Source: Planctomycetia bacterium
GTDB lineage: Bacteria; Planctomycetota; Planctomycetia; Gemmatales; Gemmataceae
Assembly: GCA_005773755.1 (NCBI GenBank)
Contig: SXHE01000784.1
Coordinates: 1 to 5,129 of the forward strand
Length of the DNA stretch: 5,129 nucleotides
Reading direction: 5' to 3'
The notes under the pieces are model-generated. The model was not told where the DNA came from. It saw only the letters and a program-made list of their open reading frames with translations, and ran no database searches. Below, one piece after another: positions 1 through 5,090 of the stretch (position 1 is the stretch's first letter; the number at the start of each line of letters is the position of its first letter). The position numbers and the translations under genes were made by a program.

Positions 1-1024
1 ACTCGATGACGAACGGGGCATTCTTGTTGCCGCCGGATGTCTCCAGCGCGCTGTCGTAAGCCCTTTGCGCCGCGTCGAGTGCGGCCTTCGTCCTGGTGAC
101 TCGCCCGTCTTTGTTGATTGCCTGTTCGACGAGTACCGGGTCCGGCTGAGCCTTTTCGCCCTTGTCGTTCAACTCGTCCTTGAGAACTTTGAGCTGAGCT
201 TCCAGAGTGCCGATGGCCCGGTTCATCCGGCCGAGTTCCGACTCGGCCGTGATTAGGGTCCCTTGCAGGAGCGCGAGGCGCTTGGCGTTGTCCTCGCCGC
301 CAATGGTGTTGTTCGCGCGGCCAATCAGGTCGATCTGGCGCTCCATGCCCTCGATTTCGGCCCGCAGCGTGTCCGCGTACTGTTCGTGCTTCTTGATCTG
401 GTCTTCCAGCGTGCGGCGGTCGAAGGCCGTGGTGTCGTCGATGTAGCGCTGGACGAGGTGCTGGACGATCACCTTCATGTCGTCCAGGTGGTTGCCGGTC
501 ATGGTGACCTGGAGCACGTCGTCGGTCGCGACCGTGACCTTGAGCTGCTCTTCGATCATCGCCACCGGGTCTTCGGCCTGCTTGACCGACTCGAGGCTGG
601 AAACGGCGGGGTCCTTCAGCACGCTGGTGATGAGGTCGCGGGTCTTCAGCAGGAACCGCTGGCGGTTGCGGTACTCGGCGAAGTCCTCTTGCGTCTTGCT
701 GACGAACGAGACCGACTTGGGGCGGAGCTGGATCAGCGCGCGGGCCTCGTGCTTGCCGCCGGGCAGGGCCATCCAGATGCCGACGGCGACGGCCGCGGCC
801 GCCAGCCCGCCGATGAAGGTGCCCAGCACCCAGCGGCGGCGGAAGGCGTTCCACAGGCCCAGCGGGGTGGGCGTGCCCTGCACGGCCGGGGCCGGCATGT
901 TCGGCTGGTTGGTGTAGTTGAACGGCGACGGCGGCGCGACCGGGGCCGGCATCCCGCCGGGCGGGGTCTGGAACGGCGCGGGCGGCGGACTGGCCGGCGG
1001 GTCGCCGGCGATCGGACGGGCCAT
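1..1024 (-). CDS. Wzz/GumC-type polysaccharide chain-length determinant (co-polymerase), 3' end outside the window
   Basis: Reading leftward from the ATG at 1024-1022 gives 341 uninterrupted residues that run off the window, so the C-terminus is missing. Residues 1-60 are a Pro/Ala-rich, presumably cytoplasmic tail. FRRRW (61-65) is followed by one hydrophobic segment (about 66-87, WVLGTFIGGLAAAAVAVGIW), and then a periplasmic region begins with the KHEARALIQLRPK stretch typical of Wzz domains. Residues about 200-325 are rich in charged and Leu/Ile residues and probably form the long coiled coil of GumC/Wzz proteins. Family members sit in the inner membrane and set the length of exported polysaccharide; many carry a second transmembrane helix, and some a fused tyrosine kinase, beyond the part seen here. 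The divergent Wza-type gene supports the assignment. A weak Shine-Dalgarno (GGAG on the minus strand, complement of 1035-1038) lies 10 bases upstream of the start. The family is fairly sure; the subtype is not. Confidence 0.87.
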   Translation of the reverse strand, partial: MARPIAGDPPASPPPAPFQTPPGGMPAPVAPPSPFNYTNQPNMPAPAVQGTPTPLGLWNAFRRRWVLGTFIGGLAAAAVAVGIWMALPGGKHEARALIQLRPKSVSFVSKTQEDFAEYRNRQRFLLKTRDLITSVLKDPAVSSLESVKQAEDPVAMIEEQLKVTVATDDVLQVTMTGNHLDDMKVIVQHLVQRYIDDTTAFDRRTLEDQIKKHEQYADTLRAEIEGMERQIDLIGRANNTIGGEDNAKRLALLQGTLITAESELGRMNRAIGTLEAQLKVLKDELNDKGEKAQPDPVLVEQAINKDGRVTRTKAALDAAQRAYDSALETSGGNKNAPFVIE

Positions 1025-1042
1025 GTGCGGGAATCTCCGGCA

Positions 1043-1073
1043 GGTCGGCTCGAAGCGCCAAGGGGTCGGCTCG
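1043..1073. repeat. Direct repeat of GGTCGGCTCG, 21-bp period
   Basis: The 10-mer GGTCGGCTCG occurs at 1043-1052 and again at 1064-1073, exactly 21 bases apart (about two helical turns). It lies in the presumed untranslated leader of the co-polymerase gene. Such phasing fits a pair of protein-binding sites, but GC-rich DNA easily yields short repeats and I know of no regulator with this site. Confidence 0.3.
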
Positions 1074-1165
1074 GCTCGGGGCGACGAGCCAGGGGGACCG
1101 CTCGCGGTTCGCGTGGGGGCTGAATCTCAGCCGCCTGCGGGGGCCGGGATTGGTCAAAAAACTCT

Positions 1166-1181
1166 AGCACGCTGCGTGCCG
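1166..1181 (-). promoter_or_regulatory. Candidate sigma-54 (RpoN) promoter for the co-polymerase gene
   Basis: On the minus strand, 1181 to 1166 reads CGGCACG-CAGC-GTGCT. Against the RpoN consensus TGGCACG-N4-TTGCW this matches 10 of 12 defined positions, including the key GG (1180-1179) and GC (1168-1167) with correct spacing. Immediately downstream is TAGAGTTTTTTG, the AT-rich stretch expected where DNA melts, which places the start of transcription near 1155 and leaves a leader of about 130 bases. The same bases form the palindrome GCACGC-T-GCGTGC (1167-1179), so an operator or a tiny terminator-like hairpin followed by six T is an alternative reading. Confidence 0.45.
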
Positions 1182-1210
1182 GGATGTACTCCGGCCGCAG
1201 TCCGGTTCTT

Positions 1211-1233
1211 GCTCTCTTCTGGTTATCGAGAGC
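1211..1233. promoter_or_regulatory. Dyad GCTCTC-N11-GAGAGC, possible activator site
   Basis: Perfect 6-base arms at 1211-1216 and 1228-1233 lie between the two candidate sigma-54 promoters, where an enhancer-binding protein could serve both directions. The location is suggestive, but a 6-base dyad is weak evidence alone and the cognate regulator is unknown. Confidence 0.25.
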
Positions 1234-1316
1234 GCGAGGCTGCTTTCGCTGGAACTTCCGCCAGCAGGGGCGACGAGCGCCCGACCCACTACCGACGAGC
1301 CGAACACCTCCGGCTC

Positions 1317-1332
1317 TGGCAATGGCAGTGCT
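1317..1332 (+). promoter_or_regulatory. Weaker candidate sigma-54 promoter facing the export lipoprotein gene
   Basis: TGGCAAT-GGCA-GTGCT matches 9 of 12 positions of the RpoN consensus, with GG (1318-1319) and GC (1330-1331) correctly spaced. Transcription would start near 1343, giving a leader of about 275 bases before the ATG at 1618. The DNA just downstream is not AT-rich, so this is less convincing than the minus-strand site. GGGCACG-CCGA-TTAAA at 1505-1520 is a competing candidate closer to the gene but lacks the -12 GC. Confidence 0.25.
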
Positions 1333-1617
1333 CGCGTGTTGCCGGCGGATTACACCCGATAACCGGTGCTTACGGCAATACCGTCCTGAACAGTCTACCT
1401 ACACCAACCCAGGATAGGAAAGGCCGACTGTCAAGCGAGACGCGAAGATTAGCTCGCACCGAGAAGAGCGGAAGGGAGGGATGTTTTCGTTGAAGCGGGA
1501 AACGGGGCACGCCGATTAAACAGCGTAGCACGGGTGAGCCGGGGGACCGGAGCAAGTATGGTCACCCGCACAGTTGATGCAATCACACGGACCGAACCTC
1601 ATCTGAGGAGACGAGAT

Positions 1618-2715
1618 ATGGCACGCCGGTACTGGAAATCCCTGTTACTCGCGGTCGCCGCGCTCGCCGGTTTCGGCGGCACCGGTTGCCACTCCGTCAA
1701 CGACTTGAAGAACGAGCGGTACTGCTGCAAGCCGCCCGATTTCAACTGCTGCACGATCCCGAACACGCCGGTGCCGAAGGAGCTGAACAAGGTCAGCCTC
1801 CCGCCGTACATCGTGGAAACGCCGGACGTGCTCCAGATCGACGCGATCCGCGTCATCCCGCTGCCGCCCTATCGCCTGGAACCGCTCGACGTGCTCCAAC
1901 TGAGCGCCGAGAACGACTTCGAGGGCGCGCGGATGGCCGGCCTGTACCCGGTGGACCCGGACGGAACCATCAACCTGGGACCGCGTTACGGCGGAACGGT
2001 GCGGGTCTCCGACCTGACCACCGAAGAGGCCCAGAAGGTGATCGAGCAGAAGGCCCGCGGGGCCGCTCCGAAGGTCAACATCACGGTCTCGCTGGCCCAG
2101 TCGCGCGGCGTGCAGCAGATCAGCGGCCAGCACATCGTGCGGCCCGACGGCACGGTCAGCCTGGGCGGGTACGGCAGCGTGTACGTCGCCGGACTGAGCC
2201 TCGCTCAGGCGAAGCAGGCCATCGAGCAGCACCTGTCGAAGTACCTGTACCGGCCGGAAGTGGCGGTGGACGTGTTCGCTTACAACAGCAAGTTCTACTA
2301 CGTCATCACCGACTTCGCGGGCAACGGCGAGCAGGTCGTGCGCCTGCCGCACACCGGGAACGAAACTGTGCTCGACGCGGTCTCGCTGATCGGCGGCCTG
2401 TCGGCGGTGTCGAGCAAGAAGATCTGGGTGGCGCGCCCGGCCCCGACCGAGTGCGACAACGACCAGATCCTGCCGGTGGACTGGTGCGGTATCACCCGCA
2501 AGGGTCAGGTGAAGACGAACTACCAGGTCATGCCGTTCGACCGGGTGTACATCCTGTCGCAGCCGCTGACCAAGTTCGACACCTACCTCGGCCGCGTCCT
2601 GTCGCCGGTCCAGCGCACGCTGGGTGTGACTCTGCTGGGGTCCAGCGCGGTGAACCAGATTCGGAACCCGAACGGCGGCAACAACGTCGGGTTGGTGGCT
2701 CCGATCGTCCCGTAA
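1618..2715 (+). CDS. Wza-type polysaccharide export lipoprotein (Poly_export/SLBB family)
   Basis: The 365-residue product resembles outer-membrane polysaccharide export proteins, which form the channel carrying capsule or exopolysaccharide out of the cell. I chose the ATG at 1618 because GAGGAG (1605-1610) lies 7 bases upstream and it is followed directly by a signal peptide (MARRYWKSLLLAVAALAGFG) ending in GTGC; Cys24 is the likely lipidated residue, though the lipobox lacks the usual Leu at -3. Upstream in-frame starts (1534, 1558) would bury the signal peptide. DVLQ motifs occur at 70-73 and 91-94, and PDGT...LG..G blocks ending in IEQ at 114-144 and 176-204. A beta-grasp (SLBB-like) region follows at about 222-315 (FYYVITDFAGNGEQVV, LDAVSLIGGL). 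The C-terminal segment 321-348 could be the amphipathic helix that in Wza lines the outer-membrane pore. Length is close to E. coli Wza (379). It is divergent from the Wzz/GumC partner and is followed by a strong hairpin, so it is probably transcribed alone. Confidence 0.88.
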   Translation: MARRYWKSLLLAVAALAGFGGTGCHSVNDLKNERYCCKPPDFNCCTIPNTPVPKELNKVSLPPYIVETPDVLQIDAIRVIPLPPYRLEPLDVLQLSAENDFEGARMAGLYPVDPDGTINLGPRYGGTVRVSDLTTEEAQKVIEQKARGAAPKVNITVSLAQSRGVQQISGQHIVRPDGTVSLGGYGSVYVAGLSLAQAKQAIEQHLSKYLYRPEVAVDVFAYNSKFYYVITDFAGNGEQVVRLPHTGNETVLDAVSLIGGLSAVSSKKIWVARPAPTECDNDQILPVDWCGITRKGQVKTNYQVMPFDRVYILSQPLTKFDTYLGRVLSPVQRTLGVTLLGSSAVNQIRNPNGGNNVGLVAPIVP

Positions 2716-2766
2716 GGGACGACGGGACCGGTTCTTCCCGGTGTGCTGTCGCGGCAACCGGGAAGT

Positions 2767-2827
2767 GCGACATCGGCGGCGGGGAGTCTGCTTCGGCAGG
2801 TTCCCCGCCGCCGATGTCGTTTCCGTT
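2767..2827 (+). terminator. Very long hairpin terminator after the export gene
   Basis: A 17-bp perfect stem (2769-2785 with 2802-2818) continues inward through two G-U pairs and CTGC/GCAG to a TTCG loop (2792-2795), and outward by one C-G and one G-U pair (2768/2819, 2767/2820), about 25 bp in all. C(UUCG)G is an exceptionally stable tetraloop. The tail is only modestly T-rich (TTTCCGTT from 2820). It begins about 50 bases after the export gene stop, as expected for an intrinsic terminator or a 3'-end stabilising hairpin. Confidence 0.8.
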
Positions 2828-2842
2828 CCCCGGAGCCGGGTG

Positions 2843-2851
2843 TGCTACGAT
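2843..2851 (+). promoter_or_regulatory. Possible extended -10 promoter (TGCTACGAT)
   Basis: TG-C-TACGAT fits an extended -10 element (TGnTATAAT, two mismatches in the hexamer) and lies just after the terminator and 38 bases before the next start codon, where a new promoter is needed. No good -35 is visible, and planctomycete promoters are poorly defined, so this is tentative. Confidence 0.3.
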
Positions 2852-2889
2852 ACTCAGCGTCGTCGCCGCCCGGAGTGAAGGAGTCGCGC

Positions 2890-3423
2890 ATGTCGTTCCG
2901 CGTATCCGCGCTGGTGTCCGCTGTTGCGGTGCTGGCGCTGGCCGAGTTCGCCCCGGTGTCGGCCCAGCCGCAGGTTCCGGTCCGCCCGCGGTACAGCGGG
3001 TTCCAGACCGTGTTTGGCGGCGGGCGACCGCTTCAAGCGAACCCCGGTCAGGGGTTCCTCGGCGCGAACCAACCGATCGGTAATCCGAACGGGCCGGTCG
3101 CGCCCGGCTTCGTCCTGCCCGGCCAGGTGCCGGGCCAGTCGGGTTATCCTTACGCCCTGCCCGGTACGTACGGCGTCGACCCGAATCTCCCCGCGACCGG
3201 CGTCGTCGGCTCGTTCAACAACCTCGGCCACTGGTACGGTGGCAACTACGGCCACTGGTATCCGGGCGGCGTCGCGAACGGCCGCGGCATCACCGGCTAC
3301 GGCGGCGGCAACCTCGGCGGCGGTGGCGGCGGCGTGATGATGAGCGGTACCGGCCGCGGCGGGCCGGGGCTGCTGAGCACCGGTCTGACCGCCGGGGCCA
3401 CGCTCAACCAGTTCCGGCGCTAA
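2890..3423 (+). CDS. Small secreted Gly-rich protein with GHWY repeats, function unknown
   Basis: This 177-residue protein starts at the ATG at 2890, preceded by AAGGAG (2878-2883) with a 6-base gap. Residues 1-25 form a clear Sec signal peptide with likely cleavage at VSA|QPQ (25/26). The mature part has no Cys. It is rich in Gly, Pro and Asn, with an N-terminal segment containing VRPRYSGFQTVFGGG, a middle PGFVLPGQVPGQSGYPYALPG stretch (about 72-92), the short tandem repeat GHWYGGN-YGHWYPGG (113-127), and a Gly run (GGNLGGGGGG, 139-148). It ends in TLNQFRR. No enzymatic motif or membrane anchor is visible. Low complexity with aromatic repeats suggests a structural or matrix protein, but that is inference. 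The Cys-containing exported protein follows 36 bases later without an intervening terminator, so the two are probably cotranscribed. I do not recognise a named family. Confidence 0.8.
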   Translation: MSFRVSALVSAVAVLALAEFAPVSAQPQVPVRPRYSGFQTVFGGGRPLQANPGQGFLGANQPIGNPNGPVAPGFVLPGQVPGQSGYPYALPGTYGVDPNLPATGVVGSFNNLGHWYGGNYGHWYPGGVANGRGITGYGGGNLGGGGGGVMMSGTGRGGPGLLSTGLTAGATLNQFRR

Positions 3424-3459
3424 AGACGAAAGCTAAACAACCGCGAAAGGAGTCTCGGT

Positions 3460-3993
3460 ATGAATCCCGTGATCTTGGTTCGGTCCGCGCTCGTGGCGAT
3501 GGCGACCGTGTTGGTGTGGGGCGGCGTGTCGTCGGTGGCGGCGGCCGACGTGACCCCGCCACCGCCCGCGCCGGTGTACGGCGCGCCCGTGACCGTCGGC
3601 GACCCCGGCTGTGCCGCGTGCCAGAGCGGGCAGCAGAGCTTCGGCCGGACGAAGTGCAACTCGTGCGGGCGGCTGCTCGGCAGCAACCTCCACAAGGACC
3701 GGAAGGCCCCGTACCCCGTGACGCTGTGCCCCGGCGCGTGCTTCGGCTACTTTCAGACGCAGTGGCGCAAGTGGGACGACGTGTGCCCGTACCCGTACCT
3801 GGGACAGGGCGTGACCGACGCACCGCGCGTACCGGGCAGCGTGCCGCTCCCGCCGCCGGGCGGCGGGCTGACCCCGCCGCGCCCGCTCGACCCGAAGATG
3901 ATCGACCCGAAGATGCCGGACCCGAAGAAGACCGGCGGCGCGCCGCTCCCGCCGATCCCGGTCGTGCAGAGCAAGTTCACGACGCCGGGCTGA
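3460..3993 (+). CDS. Exported Cys-containing, Pro-rich protein of planctomycete type, function unknown
   Basis: The ATG at 3460 has a good Shine-Dalgarno (GAAAGGAG, 3445-3452) 7 bases upstream. The 177-residue product begins with a signal peptide (hydrophobic to about residue 28, cleavage near VAAA|D, 29/30), then a PPPPAP linker. The core holds CAAC (51-54) and CNSC (66-69), a CxxC-x11-CxxC arrangement like a zinc knuckle, and three further Cys at 90, 94 and 109 around CPGACFGYFQTQWRKWDDVCP. The FGY-x-x-T-x-W-R-x-W block is one I associate with small exported planctomycete proteins of unknown role. The C-terminal third is Pro-rich with three DPK units (DPKM, DPKM, DPKK, 144-157). Outside the cytoplasm the Cys could form disulfides instead of binding metal; seven Cys leaves one unpaired. 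There is no CxxCH, so it is not a cytochrome c. It is the second gene of an apparent pair and is followed by a terminator. Confidence 0.82.
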   Translation: MNPVILVRSALVAMATVLVWGGVSSVAAADVTPPPPAPVYGAPVTVGDPGCAACQSGQQSFGRTKCNSCGRLLGSNLHKDRKAPYPVTLCPGACFGYFQTQWRKWDDVCPYPYLGQGVTDAPRVPGSVPLPPPGGGLTPPRPLDPKMIDPKMPDPKKTGGAPLPPIPVVQSKFTTPG

Positions 3994-4019
3994 TCGTATC
4001 CTAAACGTCGTGGCGCTCG

Positions 4020-4055
4020 CCCACCCGACCGCGACCCGGTCGGGTGGTTTCGTTT
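4020..4055 (+). terminator. Intrinsic terminator after the Cys-containing exported protein gene
   Basis: A perfect 10-bp stem, CCACCCGACC (4021-4030) with GGTCGGGTGG (4038-4047), plus one inner G-C pair (4031/4037), closes a 5-base loop and is followed directly by TTTCGTTT. It starts 27 bases after the stop at 3993. Because the epimerase start codon is only 20 bases after the stem, this gene needs read-through or an undetected promoter within the 3' end of the preceding gene. Confidence 0.8.
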
Positions 4056-4067
4056 CGCGGAGGACCG

Positions 4068-5009
4068 ATGGCGGCAACCTATCTCGTACCCGGTGGCGCG
4101 GGCTTCATCGGCTCGCACCTGGTCGAAGCACTCACGGCCGCGGGCCGCACGGTGCGCGTGTTCGACAACCTCTCGACCGGGTTGCCTGAGAACCTCGCGC
4201 ACATTTCGCCCGCGCCGGAACTGGTTCGCGGGTGCGTCACCGACTTCGCCGCGGTCGAAAAGGCGGTCGAAGGGTGTGAGGTGGTGTTCCACCTCGCGGC
4301 GCTGGCGTCGGTCGCCAAGAGCGTCGAAGACCCGCCCGCGAGCCACGCGGCGTGCGCCACCGGCGCGCTGAACGTGCTGCACGCGGCGCGGAAGGCCGGC
4401 GCGCGGCGGGTGGTGTACGCCGGCAGCGCCAGCGCCTACGGCAACGCCAGCGACCCCGCCGGCCAGGACGAGGACACGCCGCTGATGGCCCTATCGCCCT
4501 ACGCGGCGGCGAAGCTCGCGGGCGAGTTGTACGCCCAGTCGTTCGCGCACAGTTACGGCCTCGAAACGGTGCGGCTGCGGTTCTTCAACGTGTTCGGCCC
4601 GCGCCAGCGCGCCGACAGCCCCTATAGCGGCGTGATCGCGATCTTCGCGGCGCTGCTCGCGGCCGGGCGCACGCCGACCGTCCACGGCGACGGCCTCCAG
4701 TCGCGCGACTTCGTGTACGTCTCCGACGTGGCGAACGCGCTGATGCTGGCGGCGGAAACGCCGGGCGTGAGCGGGCGCGTGTACAACGTCGGCACCGGCG
4801 GCAGCGTGACCCTGCTGGACCTGATCGCGGAACTGAACGCGATCCTCGGCACCGCGGCGGTTCCCACCCACAGCCCCGCGCGGGCCGGCGACGTGCGCCA
4901 CTCGCGCGCCAAGATCGACCGCATCCGCGCCGACCTGGGCTACGCGCCAAAGGTCGCCTTCGCCGACGGCCTCTGCCGCACGCTGGACTGGTCCCGCGGC
5001 CAGAAGTAG
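4068..5009 (+). CDS. NAD-dependent sugar-nucleotide epimerase (extended SDR, GalE/WbpP type)
   Basis: The 313-residue product is a full-length extended short-chain dehydrogenase/reductase that would act in the cytoplasm on UDP-sugars. The start at 4068 follows GGAGG (4059-4063); the upstream in-frame GTG at 4044 lies inside the terminator stem and is rejected. Visible motifs are the Rossmann G9-x-x-G12-x-x-G15 in GGAGFIGSH, the acidic D33 of VFDNLSTG that binds the NAD ribose, FHLAA (75-79), the catalytic Ser120 in GSASAYG, Y145-AAA-K149, the substrate-side RFFNVFGPRQ (171-180), and HGDGLQSRDFVYVSDV (206-221) with VYNVGTGG (238-245). This pattern fits UDP-glucose 4-epimerase or UDP-GlcNAc/GlcNAcA 4-epimerases of the WbpP group. 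Sequence alone does not fix the substrate, so no gene symbol is given. In this locus it probably supplies a sugar nucleotide for the exported polysaccharide (inferred from neighbours). Confidence 0.9.
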   Translation: MAATYLVPGGAGFIGSHLVEALTAAGRTVRVFDNLSTGLPENLAHISPAPELVRGCVTDFAAVEKAVEGCEVVFHLAALASVAKSVEDPPASHAACATGALNVLHAARKAGARRVVYAGSASAYGNASDPAGQDEDTPLMALSPYAAAKLAGELYAQSFAHSYGLETVRLRFFNVFGPRQRADSPYSGVIAIFAALLAAGRTPTVHGDGLQSRDFVYVSDVANALMLAAETPGVSGRVYNVGTGGSVTLLDLIAELNAILGTAAVPTHSPARAGDVRHSRAKIDRIRADLGYAPKVAFADGLCRTLDWSRGQK

Positions 5010-5048
5010 GCGCGCGGCGCAAGTGAGCGGCGCTCGCGCGGCCGTAGC

Positions 5049-5089
5049 TGCACAACTCAGACACGTCAGGAGTTGCGCAAGGGTGTTTT
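5049..5089 (+). terminator. Possible terminator after the epimerase gene
   Basis: TGCACAACTC (5049-5058) pairs with GAGTTGCGCA (5070-5079) with a single mismatch around an 11-base loop, and TTTT follows at 5086-5089. The loop is long and the T run is six bases past the stem, so it would be a modest terminator. A GC-rich imperfect hairpin (5010-5039) directly after the stop codon may also contribute. Confidence 0.4.
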
Positions 5090-5090
5090 G

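Larger units (their letters stand above)
1025..1617. other. Divergent intergenic control region without a credible gene
   Basis: This stretch of about 590 bases separates the start codons of the minus-strand co-polymerase and the plus-strand export lipoprotein. The part from about 1150 to 1600 has more A and T than the flanking genes. Open frames here read as low-complexity Arg/Pro/Gly shadows without a convincing start or family resemblance, so I call no gene. It holds candidate sigma-54-like promoters on both strands, a GCTCTC/GAGAGC dyad at 1211-1233, and a nested weak stem (ACAGTC 1390-1395 with GACTGT 1426-1431, CCTA 1398-1401 with TAGG 1415-1418) that could structure the leader of the plus-strand transcript. 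I recognise no known riboswitch. Confidence 0.7.

Noticed and set aside
1390..1480. A riboswitch (for example c-di-GMP type) in the export gene leader
   Set aside because: A weak nested stem exists, but I could not match the conserved sequence blocks of any riboswitch class I know.
918..1493. Long plus-strand open frame across the start of the co-polymerase gene and the intergenic region
   Set aside because: It overlaps the real minus-strand gene, has low-complexity Gly/Arg/Ala composition, and has no family resemblance or convincing ribosome binding site.
1534..1617. N-terminal extension of the export lipoprotein from 1534 or 1558
   Set aside because: The ATG at 1618 has a well-spaced GAGGAG and begins a normal lipoprotein signal peptide; the extension would place 20-28 charged residues before it.
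1645..2757. 370-codon minus-strand open frame opposite the export lipoprotein
   Set aside because: It is the antisense shadow of a GC-rich gene: rich in Arg, His, Asp and Val with no recognisable domains, while the plus strand encodes a clear Wza-type protein.
1686..3083. 465-codon plus-strand open frame spanning the export gene, the terminator and the next gene
   Set aside because: It is out of frame with both recognised proteins, runs through a strong hairpin and is an Arg/Gly/Ala/Pro low-complexity translation.
2890..3993. The two small secreted proteins as a gene duplication, since both are exactly 177 residues
   Set aside because: Their sequences share no motif beyond having a signal peptide (one has no Cys and is Gly-rich, the other has seven Cys and is Pro-rich), so the equal length is coincidence.
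4044..4067. GTG start for the epimerase at 4044
   Set aside because: It lies inside the terminator stem; the ATG at 4068 has GGAGG upstream and places the Rossmann glycine motif at the usual distance from the N-terminus.
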